Positions 8,205 to 16,884 of a DNA stretch of 64,000 nucleotides are shown here, piece after piece (position 1 is the first letter of the stretch; every line of letters starts with the position of its first letter). Position numbers and translations under genes: made by a program. Under the pieces are notes generated by a model that saw nothing but the letters and a program-made list of their open reading frames with translations, was not told the DNA's origin and searched no databases. Source of the DNA: Pseudomonas azerbaijanoccidentalis (GTDB lineage Bacteria > Pseudomonadota > Gammaproteobacteria > Pseudomonadales > Pseudomonadaceae); the NCBI RefSeq assembly GCF_019145495.1, contig NZ_JAHSTU010000007.1, forward strand, positions 293,270 to 357,269, given 5' to 3'.

Positions 8205-9560
8205 TCACGTCTGTCGGGTTCGCCGCGCGATTTCGCTCCACCCCCCCATCAAACCGCGTAGCTGACCATCGGCACCGTAGAACGGGACGGTCCACTGGTA
8301 GATGTCCCTGAGACCGTGCTTGAACATCAACTGCCGCTCGCTGAAACGTGGCTTGCGCGTCTGCAGTTGAGCCATGAACTCGGCATGCAAAAGCGCTGCT
8401 GTGTCCTTTGGAAAGACATCGATTTCGATCAGTTGCCTTCCTTGCATTTGCTCAAGCCGGGCCGAAAGGTGTTCCTCATAACTTTTGTTGCAGGTCAGCA
8501 AGCGTCCTTGTTGGTCGCGAACGAACATTGGGTCAGGCATGGCGTCCATCAACGTGCGCTGGAAGGCCAACTGATCGCGCAGGTCGCTCTCTGCGTCCTT
8601 ACGCTGCTCGACCAGCGCCGCGAGCCGACGATTCCACAACAGCGACAACACCGTAAACACACCGATGATCAACATCCCCCAGCACGCTTGCCAGGCAATG
8701 CTCTCCCGGATAGAGGGTGCCGTTGCGGGCGCCGTGGCTTCGAACCATTTATGGCGTATCGCGCGCAGTTCGCTGGGCGAAAATGCATCCAGCGCTTTAT
8801 TGAGGATGCTCAGCAGCGGCGGCTGACCTTTGCGCACGGCCAGGTAATCGGCGTCCCACTTACCTTCCAGCACATCACCGACCTTGAGCCGCCCTGAGGG
8901 GTAGAGGCGGGCACCGATTTCATTGTCGATCGTAGCGTACGCCTCACCGCTTTCGACCAGTGCACGAGCTTCAGCGTAGGTTTTGACCACACGTAATTCG
9001 ATGGATGGATGATCACGCCGAATCGTGGCTTCCAGCGCATGCCGGGCCGGCAGTGCCAGGACTTTTTTTGCCAGGTGCGCCAGTGACTGCACCGAGGGTT
9101 CTTCTACATGACCGATCAACACCCAACCTGCTCCACCAAAGGCATGGCTGAAGTCGAGAAACATCCGGCGTTCGTCGTTCATGGACAGCATCGTGCTCAT
9201 GTCGGCTTCGCCACTTTCCAGACGTTCGAGCAACTGCTCCGAAGAAAATGTCTCGTCGTAGACAAACCGCAACCCTGTCATGGCGCTGATGCGTTCCAGC
9301 ACATCGTGATGGAAACCGCTCCAATGACCGTGCTCGTCCTTGAACAGGTACAGCGGGTACTGAGTCAAGGCGACCACCACTTGCGGCTGTGCGGCCAGCC
9401 ATTTTCGTTCCTGCGCATCCAGCTCGATCATCGGGCCGGCGAGCGCTGCATCCGCGCTGTAAACCAACATTTGCGCCGCTACGGCCCACTGGGCCAGGCC
9501 TAGCAGCGCAACAAAAGTCAGCCAGCGCAGCGCTGGCTTAAAGCCTTCGAAAAACGGCAT
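8205..9560 (-). CDS. Periplasmic-binding/PAS sensor protein lacking a kinase domain
   Basis: A protein of about 451 residues with a signal segment (WLTFVALLGLAQWAVAA), an SBP_bac_3-type periplasmic domain starting near PQVVVALTQYPLYLFKDEHGHWSGFHHDVLERI, a transmembrane helix ACWGMLIIGVFTVLSLLW, a short coiled linker, and one cytoplasmic PAS domain (FQRTLMDAMPDPMFVRDQQGRLLTCNKSYEE). This is the N-terminal half of BvgS/EvgS-type hybrid kinases, but the frame stops at GGWSEIARRTRQT, where the dimerisation and kinase domains would begin. I place the start at ATG 9560 because AAGGA lies 8 bases upstream. Longer starts (9569, 9596) lack a well-spaced ribosome-binding site. The ligand and output partner are unknown. 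Confidence 0.82.
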   Translation of the reverse strand: MPFFEGFKPALRWLTFVALLGLAQWAVAAQMLVYSADAALAGPMIELDAQERKWLAAQPQVVVALTQYPLYLFKDEHGHWSGFHHDVLERISAMTGLRFVYDETFSSEQLLERLESGEADMSTMLSMNDERRMFLDFSHAFGGAGWVLIGHVEEPSVQSLAHLAKKVLALPARHALEATIRRDHPSIELRVVKTYAEARALVESGEAYATIDNEIGARLYPSGRLKVGDVLEGKWDADYLAVRKGQPPLLSILNKALDAFSPSELRAIRHKWFEATAPATAPSIRESIAWQACWGMLIIGVFTVLSLLWNRRLAALVEQRKDAESDLRDQLAFQRTLMDAMPDPMFVRDQQGRLLTCNKSYEEHLSARLEQMQGRQLIEIDVFPKDTAALLHAEFMAQLQTRKPRFSERQLMFKHGLRDIYQWTVPFYGADGQLRGLMGGWSEIARRTRQT

Positions 9561-9621
9561 TTGCCACATCCTTGTGTTCTGCTCGCCCGTCCTCAATGAG
9601 CGATTTCACGGCCAGTGTGGC

Positions 9622-9657
9622 ATGCAAAAACAACAAAGCCCGTCAGGAGACGGGCTT
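9622..9657 (-). terminator. Rho-independent terminator of thrC
   Basis: Arms AAGCCCGTC (9636-9644) and GACGGGCTT (9649-9657) with a 4-base loop are followed on the minus strand by a T-rich tract. The hairpin begins 23 bases past the thrC stop. Confidence 0.85.
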
Positions 9658-9680
9658 CAATGTGTGACAGCTTTTGCCGG

Positions 9681-11090
9681 TTACAAAGGCTTACCACGGT
9701 TGCCATGCTGGCTGACAAAGGCCTGAACGGCTTTCAGGTCATTCGGCAACACGGTGCAACGCTCGTCTCTCTCAAACAAATCAGAAAGATGTGCAGGGAG
9801 TTCGAGCGCTTTTCCTACGCCGGCTTTTTCCACGGCATCCGGGAACTTGACCGGATGGGCCGTCCCCAGAATCACCATCGGAATATCCAGGCTGCGACGG
9901 CACTCGCGTGCGGCCTTGACGCCGATGGCCGTGTGCGGGTCCAGCACTTCGCCGGTCTGCTCGTAGACTTCAGCGATGGTTTCGCAGGTTTGTGCGTCAT
10001 CCACGGCCAGCGAGTCGAACAGTTTGCGGGCTTCGGTCCAGCGCTCTTGTTCCACGCTGAAACCACCACCTTGCTTGAAGCTGTCCATCAGGCCGGCAAT
10101 CGCCGCGCCGTTGCGACCGTGGAGGTCGAACAGCAAGCGTTCGAAGTTCGACGACACCATGATGTCCATCGACGGCGACAGCGTAGCGTGCAGGGTTTCC
10201 TTGACGTACTGGTTGCCGCTCATGAAGCGGTGCAGGATGTCGTTACGGTTGGTGGCGACGATCAACTGGTTGATCGGCAGGCCCATGTTGCGCGCCAGGT
10301 AACCGGCGAAGATATCGCCGAAGTTGCCGGTCGGCACCGAGAACGACACCGAACGTGCCGGGCCGCCCAACTGCAGGGACGCATGGAAGTAGTAGACGAT
10401 CTGAGCCATGATCCGCGCCCAGTTGATCGAGTTCACCGCGACCAGACGCGTGCCTTTGAGGAAGCTCTGGTCGGCGAAGCTGTTCTTGACCATTTCCTGG
10501 CAGTCATCGAAGTTGCCTTCGATGGCGATGTTGTGGATGTTCTCACCGAAGATGGTGGTCATCTGCCGACGCTGCACTTCAGACACACGGTTGTGCGGAT
10601 GCAGGATGAAGATGTCGACGTTTTCGCAGTGCTTGCAGCCTTCGATGGCGGCCGAACCGGTGTCACCGGAGGTGGCGCCGACGATCACCACGCGCTCGCC
10701 GCGCTTTTCCAGCACGTAGTCGAGCAAGCGACCGAGCAGTTGCAGGGCGAAGTCCTTGAACGCCAGGGTCGGGCCGTGGAACAGCTCCAGCACCCATTCG
10801 TTGCCGTTCAGCTGACGCAGCGGCGCAACGGCGCTGTGGGCGAATACGCCGTAGGTTTCTTCAAGGATCTTTTTGAAATCGGCGTCTGGAATGCTGCCGG
10901 TAACGAACGGGCGCATGACGCGGAAAGCCAACTCGTGATACGGCAGGCCAGCCCAGGAAGCGATTTCTTCCTGGGTGAAACGTGGCAGGTTTTCCGGGAC
11001 GTACAGACCGCCGTCGGTGGCAAGACCTGCCAGCAGGACGTCTTCGAAATTCAGGGCCGGTGCCTGGCCGCGGGTACTGATGTAACGCAT
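9681..11090 (-). CDS. thrC: Threonine synthase
   Basis: ThrC converts O-phosphohomoserine to L-threonine with pyridoxal phosphate, the last step of threonine synthesis. The 469-residue protein carries the N-terminal MRYISTRGQAPALNFEDVLLAGLATDGGLY and the PLP-lysine motif GPTLAFKDFALQ (Lys112), plus VGATSGDTGSAAIEGC and SVPTGNFGDIFAGY for phosphate and cofactor binding. The frame extends 14 codons upstream, but MRYISTRG is the conserved start. It sits 66 bases downstream of hom on the same strand, as in other Pseudomonas, so hom-thrC is probably one operon closed by the terminator at 9622-9657. Confidence 0.97.
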   Translation of the reverse strand: MRYISTRGQAPALNFEDVLLAGLATDGGLYVPENLPRFTQEEIASWAGLPYHELAFRVMRPFVTGSIPDADFKKILEETYGVFAHSAVAPLRQLNGNEWVLELFHGPTLAFKDFALQLLGRLLDYVLEKRGERVVIVGATSGDTGSAAIEGCKHCENVDIFILHPHNRVSEVQRRQMTTIFGENIHNIAIEGNFDDCQEMVKNSFADQSFLKGTRLVAVNSINWARIMAQIVYYFHASLQLGGPARSVSFSVPTGNFGDIFAGYLARNMGLPINQLIVATNRNDILHRFMSGNQYVKETLHATLSPSMDIMVSSNFERLLFDLHGRNGAAIAGLMDSFKQGGGFSVEQERWTEARKLFDSLAVDDAQTCETIAEVYEQTGEVLDPHTAIGVKAARECRRSLDIPMVILGTAHPVKFPDAVEKAGVGKALELPAHLSDLFERDERCTVLPNDLKAVQAFVSQHGNRGKPL

Positions 11091-11156
11091 GACTGACTCC
11101 AATGGACAGTGTTCGTAGTGCCGGGCCCGCAAGCGAGCCCGGTCAACGATATCGGC

Positions 11157-12461
11157 TTAGTTCAGGTGCTCGACACGGATCCGCACGACCGGACCGACCA
11201 CACCCGCCAAGGCTTCGAGAGCCGCGATGGCATCGTTGATATGCTGCTCCAGCACGCGGTGGGTCAGCAGGATCATCGGTACCAGGCCGTCGTGTTCCTC
11301 GACTTCCTTCTGCATGATCGACTCAATGTTGATGCCGCGCTCCGACAGGATGCTCGCCACCTGGGCCAACACGCCCGGATGGTCCTTGGCCTGGATGCGC
11401 AGGTAGTAGGCGCTTTCGCAGGCTTCGATCGGCAGGATCGGGTGAGCCGACAACGAATCCGGCTGGAACGCCAGATGCGGCACACGGTTTTCCGGGTCGG
11501 AAGTCATGGCGCGAACCACGTCCACCAGGTCGGCGATTACCGATGAAGCGGTCGGTTCCATACCGGCGCCGGCGCCGTAGAACAAGGTCGAACCGGCAGC
11601 ATCGCCGTTGACCATCACCGCGTTCATCACGCCGTTGACGTTGGCGATCAGGCGATCGGCCGGGATCAGCGTCGGATGTACGCGCAATTCGATACCGGAA
11701 GCGGTGCTGCGCGCCACGCCCAGATGCTTGATGCGGTAACCCAGCGCTTCGGCGTAATTCACGTCGGCGGTGGTCAGCTTGGTGATGCCTTCGGTGTAAG
11801 CCTTGTCGAATTGCAGCGGAATGCCGAATGCAATCGAAGCCAGGATCGTCAGCTTGTGGGCCGCATCGATGCCTTCGACGTCGAAGGTCGGATCGGCTTC
11901 GGCGTAACCCAGGGCCTGGGCTTCGGCCAATACGTCTTCGAAGGTGCGACCCTTCTCGCGCATTTCCGTCAGGATGAAGTTGCCGGTGCCGTTGATGATG
12001 CCAGCGACCCAGTTGATGCGGTTGGCGGACAGGCCTTCACGGATCGCCTTGATCACCGGGATGCCACCGGCCACGGCCGCTTCGAACGCAACGATCACGC
12101 CCTTCTCGCGAGCCTTGGCGAAAATTTCATTACCGTGAACGGCGATGAGCGCCTTGTTCGCGGTGACCACATGCTTGCCATTCTCGATGGCCTTGAGTAC
12201 CAGCTCGCGGGCAACGGTGTAGCCGCCCATCAGCTCTATAACGATGTCGATCTCAGGGTTCGTGGCCACTTCGAAGACATCGTTGGTAATCGCAATACCG
12301 GTCGTTTGGAACTGAGGCTTTGGCGTGCGCATGGCAATTTGTGCCACTTCGATCCCACGCCCGGCACGACGAGCAATTTCCTCGGCGTTACGCTGAAGTA
12401 CGTTGAAGGTACCGCCACCGACGGTCCCTAACCCACAGATGCCTACTTTGACCGGTTTCAC
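11157..12461 (-). CDS. hom: Homoserine dehydrogenase
   Basis: Hom reduces aspartate semialdehyde to homoserine, the branch point towards threonine and methionine. The 434-residue protein has an N-terminal NAD(P)-binding motif VKVGICGLGTVGGGTF, the catalytic domain with AAVAGGIPVIKAIREGLSANRINWVAGIINGT, and a C-terminal ACT domain (YYLRIQAKDHPGVLAQVASIL) that usually mediates threonine feedback inhibition. I place the start at GTG 12461 because GGGGAG lies 6 bases upstream and the product begins MKPVKVGICG. It is not fused to an aspartokinase. It lies between dsbC and thrC on the same strand. Confidence 0.96.
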   Translation of the reverse strand: MKPVKVGICGLGTVGGGTFNVLQRNAEEIARRAGRGIEVAQIAMRTPKPQFQTTGIAITNDVFEVATNPEIDIVIELMGGYTVARELVLKAIENGKHVVTANKALIAVHGNEIFAKAREKGVIVAFEAAVAGGIPVIKAIREGLSANRINWVAGIINGTGNFILTEMREKGRTFEDVLAEAQALGYAEADPTFDVEGIDAAHKLTILASIAFGIPLQFDKAYTEGITKLTTADVNYAEALGYRIKHLGVARSTASGIELRVHPTLIPADRLIANVNGVMNAVMVNGDAAGSTLFYGAGAGMEPTASSVIADLVDVVRAMTSDPENRVPHLAFQPDSLSAHPILPIEACESAYYLRIQAKDHPGVLAQVASILSERGINIESIMQKEVEEHDGLVPMILLTHRVLEQHINDAIAALEALAGVVGPVVRIRVEHLN

Positions 12462-12479
12462 TGTGAACTCCCCATAAAA

Positions 12480-12588
12480 CGGCCGACTCAAGGCCGGCCG
12501 TGAAAACAGCCGCATGCTCGCGGCTCTCTATTGATGGCCCGGCGATGTTGCTGCCGGACCATGATCGTCACTGGCTGACCGTGACGAT
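12480..12588 (-). other. Cluster of small inverted repeats between dsbC and hom
   Basis: Four short stem-loops follow each other in about 110 non-coding bases: 12480-12496 (CGGCC/GGCCG), 12508-12525 (AGCCGC/GCGGCT), 12536-12560 (8-base arms, one mismatch) and 12564-12588 (ATCGTCAC/GTGACGAT). The last could end dsbC transcription, although no T run follows. The others lie in what would be the hom leader. I see no leader peptide rich in threonine or isoleucine codons. Confidence 0.45.
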
Positions 12589-12594
12589 ACGAAA

Positions 12595-13326
12595 TTACTT
12601 CGCGCCCAACGCCAGTTTGGCGACTTGTGGCGCAGGCTGGTAGCCCGGAATGACCTGACCGTCGGCCAAAACGATGGCCGGTGTACCGTTCACGCCGATC
12701 GACTGGCCCAGGGCGAACTGCCTGGAAACCGGGTTATCGCACTTGGCGGCCTTGATTTCCTTGCCGTCGACCATTTTATCCATGGCCGCTTTCTTGTCTT
12801 TGGAGCACCACACTGCCTGCAGTTGCTCGTCGCCCGGCGAACCCAGGCCCTGGCGTGGGAACGCCACATAACGCACTTCGATCCCGCGCTTGTTCAGCTC
12901 CGGGATTTCGGCGTGCAGTTTGTGGCAGTACGGGCACGTGGTGTCGGTGAATACGGTGATGTGCGACTTGGTTTCGCCGATGGCCGGGTAAACCACGGTT
13001 TCAGCGACCGGGATCTCATTGACCAGTTTGGAGATGCCCAGGCGTTCGGTCTTCTCGGTCAGGTTGACCGGCTTGCCGTCCTTGAGCTGGAACATGTAAC
13101 CCTGCACGACGTATTGGCCGTCGGCGCTGGCGTACAGCACGCGGCTACCCTTGAGTTTGACTTCATACAGGCCCGGCAGCGGGCTGGCGGTGATGGTCTC
13201 TACCGGCACTTCGAGCTGGAGGTTTTCCAGGCTTTTACGAATGGCTTTGTCGGCCGCGTCATCGGCGACGGCAAAGGTGCTGACCAACGCAATGGCTGCG
13301 GCGGCGAAAATCTGGGTCAGACGCAT
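12595..13326 (-). CDS. dsbC: Thiol:disulfide interchange protein DsbC
   Basis: A periplasmic disulfide isomerase, kept reduced by DsbD, that reshuffles wrong disulfides. The 243-residue precursor has a signal peptide (MRLTQIFAAAAIALVSTFAVA), an N-terminal dimerisation domain, and a thioredoxin-fold domain with the active site TTCPYCHKLH (Cys131-Cys134) and the cis-proline segment GVNGTPAIVLADG. A second cysteine pair (VWCSKD and AAKCDN) matches the structural disulfide of DsbC. The start at 13326 is preceded by AGGAG, and the upstream in-frame extension has no such site. It lies between xerD and hom, the usual Pseudomonas order. Confidence 0.96.
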   Translation of the reverse strand: MRLTQIFAAAAIALVSTFAVADDAADKAIRKSLENLQLEVPVETITASPLPGLYEVKLKGSRVLYASADGQYVVQGYMFQLKDGKPVNLTEKTERLGISKLVNEIPVAETVVYPAIGETKSHITVFTDTTCPYCHKLHAEIPELNKRGIEVRYVAFPRQGLGSPGDEQLQAVWCSKDKKAAMDKMVDGKEIKAAKCDNPVSRQFALGQSIGVNGTPAIVLADGQVIPGYQPAPQVAKLALGAK

Positions 13327-13475
13327 GAGAACTCCTGAAGGCGGACAAATGGGACGATCAGAACGCCCGTGCCGAAACACCGGGTCATAACCGCCCATCG
13401 TGCAAACCGGCAAAGCCTATCACATAAGGCCGGCGTGGCCGACTCCCGGTGATGCAAGGCATTGACCCACTGATC

Positions 13476-13520
13476 TGTAGCAGCTGGCGAAGCCTGCGTT
13501 CGGCTGCGCCAGCTGCTACA
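13476..13520. repeat. REP-like inverted pair between xerD and dsbC
   Basis: Perfect 14-base arms, TGTAGCAGCTGGCG (13476-13489) and CGCCAGCTGCTACA (13507-13520), belong to the GTAGCAGCTG variant of the window's REP family. The element starts 9 bases past the xerD stop. Confidence 0.8.
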
Positions 13521-13528
13521 AGTCAGCG

Positions 13529-14425
13529 TTAACCTCGTGGGTGGTGTTTGGCATGCAGATCCTGCAAGCGAGCCCGCGCAACATGGGTGTAGATCTGGGT
13601 TGTGGAAAGGTCACTGTGACCAAGCAGCATCTGCACCACCCGCAAGTCCGCGCCATGGTTCAGCAGATGCGTGGCGAACGCGTGACGTAGAGTATGTGGC
13701 GAGAGTGACTTGCCGATCCCCGCCACTTTGGCCTGATGCTTGATGCGATGCCAGAAGGTCTGGCGGGTCATCTGCTCGCCGCGCTGGCTGGGGAACAACA
13801 CATCGCTGGGACGGCCGCCGAGCAGTTCGCCACGACCATCGCGCATGTAGCGCTCGACCCAGACAATCGCTTCTTCGCCCATCGGCACCAGCCGCTCCTT
13901 ACTGCCCTTGCCCATCACGCGCAACACGCCCTGGCGCAGGTTGACCTGCTCCAGTGTCAGGCTGATCAGTTCGGTCACCCGCAAGCCGCAGGCGTAGAGC
14001 ACTTCGAGCATGGCGCGATCGCGCTGACCAATGGCTTCGCTCAAATCAGGAGCCTTCAGCAACGCTTCCACGTCGGCTTCCGACAGTGACTTTGGCAGCG
14101 GCCGGCCGAGCTGCGGCATATCGATTCGTAAGGTTGGATCGACTGCGATCAACTTTTCCCGCAGCAAATAGCGATAGAAGCCACGCACACCAGAGAGAAA
14201 CCGCGCGGTAGAACGAGGCTTGTAGTTCTGCTCCAGACGCCAGGCCAGGTGGTCGAGAATCAACTCGCGCCCGGCATTGATCAGCTCCAGCCCTTTATCC
14301 AGCAACCAGCCGTTGAACAGCGCAAGGTCACTGCGATAGGCGTCGCGGGTGTTATCGGAAAGGCCTTTCTCCAGCCACAGGGCATCGAGGAATTGGTCTA
14401 TCAAGGGATGATCGATGGCAGGCAT
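13529..14425 (-). CDS. xerD: Site-specific tyrosine recombinase XerD
   Basis: XerD acts with XerC at dif, near FtsK, to resolve chromosome dimers. The 298-residue length matches the family exactly. The N-terminal SAM-like domain (FLDALWLEKGLSDNTRDAYRSDL) is followed by the catalytic domain with all expected residues: Arg149 (CGLRVTEL), Lys173 (GKGSKER), His244 and Arg247 (HTLRHAFATH), His270 (LLGH) and Tyr279 (TQIYTHV). I prefer the ATG at 14425 (MPAIDHPLIDQFLDALW); a GTG two codons upstream is the alternative. It is the first gene of the xerD-dsbC-hom-thrC run. Confidence 0.97.
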   Translation of the reverse strand: MPAIDHPLIDQFLDALWLEKGLSDNTRDAYRSDLALFNGWLLDKGLELINAGRELILDHLAWRLEQNYKPRSTARFLSGVRGFYRYLLREKLIAVDPTLRIDMPQLGRPLPKSLSEADVEALLKAPDLSEAIGQRDRAMLEVLYACGLRVTELISLTLEQVNLRQGVLRVMGKGSKERLVPMGEEAIVWVERYMRDGRGELLGGRPSDVLFPSQRGEQMTRQTFWHRIKHQAKVAGIGKSLSPHTLRHAFATHLLNHGADLRVVQMLLGHSDLSTTQIYTHVARARLQDLHAKHHPRG

Positions 14426-14532
14426 GGGCACTCAAGTCACACCGCCCCGGGGCGGCACACAAAATTAAAAATGGACATGGAAACGGCCGCTAGTCTTTCA
14501 TAGGCCGCCATTACAAGGAACAGGGAGCCGCA

Positions 14533-16332
14533 ATGAGCGAACAGCAGATCTTATTGGCATTTGGCGGAATCGGCGCGGCAGCGCTGCTCTGTCAGTGGCT
14601 GGCCTGGCGCTTGAAGCTGCCGGCGATTCTCTTCCTGCTGCTGGCCGGCATTTTGGTCGGCCCCGTGCTGCACCTGCTCGACCCGCAAGAAATGTTCGGT
14701 CCACTGCTGATGCCGCTGGTGTCTCTGGCCGTTGCGCTGATCCTGTTCGAAGGCAGCCTGACCCTGCATCTGTCGGAATGGCGAGAAATCGGCAGCGTCG
14801 TCCATCGTATGGTGTCCATCGGCGCCCTTTCGACATGGGTGGTCATTGCTGTCGCCACCCACTGGCTGCTGGATTTCGACTGGATGCTGGCCATTCTGTT
14901 CGGCAGCCTGACCCTGGTCACCGGGCCTACGGTGATCGTACCGATGCTGCGCGTCGTGCGCCCGAAAGCCTCGATCGCCAACATCCTGCGCTGGGAAGGG
15001 ATTGTCATCGACCCGATCGGCGCCCTGCTGGCGGTGGTCGTCTACAGTTTCATTATTGCCAGTGCCGAGGGCAACGGCCTCAAGGAAAGCCTGCTGACCT
15101 TCGCTGGCGTGATCTTGTGCGGCAGCCTGTTCGGCATCTTTGGTGGTTGGTTGCTCGGCACATTGATTCGTCGCCAGTGGTTACCGGAATATCTGCACAA
15201 CCTGGCAGCGCTAGCAGCGGTACTCGGCATTTTCATCGCTTCTAACGAGGTCACGCATGAATCCGGGTTGCTGGCCGTGACCCTGATGGGCATGTGGCTG
15301 GCCAATATGAAAGGCGTGGATGTGCGCCACATCCTGCACTTCAAGGAAAACCTCAGCGTCCTGCTGATTTCCGGACTGTTCATTCTGCTGGCAGCGCGCC
15401 TGGATCTGAATGCCATGATTGGCCTCGGACCATTGGTAGTGATTCTGCTGCTGATCATTCAATTCATTGCGCGGCCGCTGAACGTAATACTCAGCACCCT
15501 GGGCTCGAGCCTGAACTGGCGCGAGCGGGCATTGCTGGCCTGGATTGCACCTCGCGGGATCGTTGCGGCGGCCGTCTCGGCGATCTTCGCCATTCGCTTG
15601 CATGAGGCCGGTCACGAAGGCGCACTGTTGCTGGTGCCGCTGACTTTTGCCGTGATCATCGGCACTGTCGTACTGCAAAGTGCCACAGCGCGTCCATTGG
15701 CGCGCCTGTTAAAGGTGGCGGAACCGGCGCCGAGCGGCTTTCTCATCATCGGCGCCAATGGCCCGGCGCGCACGCTAGGCAAAGCGCTGCAACAACTGGG
15801 CAGCCGCGTGCTGCTGACCGATTCGAGCTGGGAAAACATCCGGGCGGCGCGCATGGAAGGTTTGCCCACCTATTTCGGCAACCCGGCCTCTCAGCATGCC
15901 GATGCGCACCTGGACCTGGTGGGACTTGGGCATTTACTGGCACTGTCGCCATCCGGCGAACTGAACACTTTGGCTTCGATGCGCTTTCGCCATGACTTCG
16001 GTCATCAACGCTTGTTCGGGCTGGCCAGTGGTCAAGAGAGCCGCCGCACCGACAAGCACCGCGCCAGCCATGAACACCGCGGGCGTTTGCTGGGCAATGA
16101 GGAATTAACCTACATCAAGCTGGCCAATCAGCTGCATCAGGGGGCCGAGTTGTACAGCACGCACCTGACCGAGGGCTTCGGCTGGAAGGACTATCAGGCG
16201 TTGCATGGCGAGCGTGCGACGCTGCTGTTTGCTCGCGATGACAGTGGCTGGGTGCATGTCGCGACGTCCGATAGCGCGGTCATACCTTCGGCGGGATGGA
16301 CGTTGTTGGCGTTGATTCAGCCGGAGTCCTAG
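14533..16332 (+). CDS. CPA1-type cation:proton antiporter with C-terminal TrkA-N-like domain
   Basis: A 599-residue inner-membrane protein. The first 390 residues form a Na+/H+-exchanger domain of about twelve hydrophobic segments, with family motifs ALILFEGSLTLHL, GSLTLVTGPTVIVPML, RWEGIVIDPIGALLAVVVY (the Asp expected to carry ions) and LAWIAPRGIVAAAVSAIFA. From about residue 405 a Rossmann-like regulatory domain begins (GFLIIGANGPARTLGKALQQLGSRVLLTD), resembling TrkA-N domains, and an extra soluble tail follows. It probably exchanges Na+ or K+ for H+. Ion preference cannot be read from sequence. It is divergent from xerD and ends before a REP element. Confidence 0.88.
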   Translation: MSEQQILLAFGGIGAAALLCQWLAWRLKLPAILFLLLAGILVGPVLHLLDPQEMFGPLLMPLVSLAVALILFEGSLTLHLSEWREIGSVVHRMVSIGALSTWVVIAVATHWLLDFDWMLAILFGSLTLVTGPTVIVPMLRVVRPKASIANILRWEGIVIDPIGALLAVVVYSFIIASAEGNGLKESLLTFAGVILCGSLFGIFGGWLLGTLIRRQWLPEYLHNLAALAAVLGIFIASNEVTHESGLLAVTLMGMWLANMKGVDVRHILHFKENLSVLLISGLFILLAARLDLNAMIGLGPLVVILLLIIQFIARPLNVILSTLGSSLNWRERALLAWIAPRGIVAAAVSAIFAIRLHEAGHEGALLLVPLTFAVIIGTVVLQSATARPLARLLKVAEPAPSGFLIIGANGPARTLGKALQQLGSRVLLTDSSWENIRAARMEGLPTYFGNPASQHADAHLDLVGLGHLLALSPSGELNTLASMRFRHDFGHQRLFGLASGQESRRTDKHRASHEHRGRLLGNEELTYIKLANQLHQGAELYSTHLTEGFGWKDYQALHGERATLLFARDDSGWVHVATSDSAVIPSAGWTLLALIQPES

Positions 16333-16340
16333 AAAATGCA

Positions 16341-16417
16341 AAAAATCGCAGCCTTCGGCAGCTCCTACGGGAGATCTGCATTCATCCTGTAGGAGCTGCC
16401 GAAGGCCGCGATCTTTT
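16341..16417. repeat. REP inverted pair between convergent genes
   Basis: Arms at 16341-16368 and 16389-16417 carry the TGTAGGAGCTGCCGAAGG core in opposite orientation, bounded by A and T runs. It follows the antiporter stop by 8 bases and can terminate it. A separate terminator serves rplS. Confidence 0.88.
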
Positions 16418-16442
16418 TCAGCATTACTAAATTCCAGGCAAC

Positions 16443-16470
16443 AAAAAAGCAGCCCGTAGGCTGCTTTTTT
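16443..16470 (-). terminator. Terminator of the rpsP-rimM-trmD-rplS operon
   Basis: Perfect 12-base arms (16443-16454 and 16459-16470) with the core GCAGCC/GGCTGC and a 4-base loop are flanked by A6 and T6. It starts 18 bases past the rplS stop and can work in both directions. Confidence 0.92.
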
Positions 16471-16488
16471 CTGCATCGGAAGCTGGAC

Positions 16489-16839
16489 TTAAGCCAGTTT
16501 TTCCTTGATGCGAGCTGCTTTACCCGACAGGTCGCGCAGGTAGTACAGCTTGGCTTTACGTACGTCACCGCGACGTTTAACAGCCATGCTGTCGATCTGC
16601 GGGGAGTAGGTCTGGAAAGTACGCTCTACGCCAACACCGTTGGAGATTTTACGAACGGTGAATGCACTGTTTACGCCGCGGTTACGCTTGGCGATAACAA
16701 CACCTTCGAACGCTTGCAGACGCGAACGGTCGCCTTCCTTTACTTTTACCTGAACGACAATGGTGTCGCCCGGTGCAAAGGTAGGGATCTCTTTGGTCAT
16801 CTGCTCTGCTTCGAGTGCAAGGATGATTTTGTTAGTCAT
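16489..16839 (-). CDS. rplS: 50S ribosomal protein L19
   Basis: L19 sits at the interface of the 30S and 50S subunits. The 116-residue protein is full length, with [21 protein letters not shown] at the N-terminus and the conserved [32 protein letters not shown] core. It is last in the rpsP-rimM-trmD-rplS operon, 45 bases after trmD, and is followed by a strong terminator. Confidence 0.98.
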
Positions 16840-16884
16840 GCTGTGCTCCTAAGGTAAATCGTCGGATCTACCATCGATACGTTG

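Noticed and set aside
12480..12588. Riboswitch or threonine attenuator before hom
   Set aside because: Stem-loops are present, but there is no leader peptide and no known riboswitch core that I can recognise.
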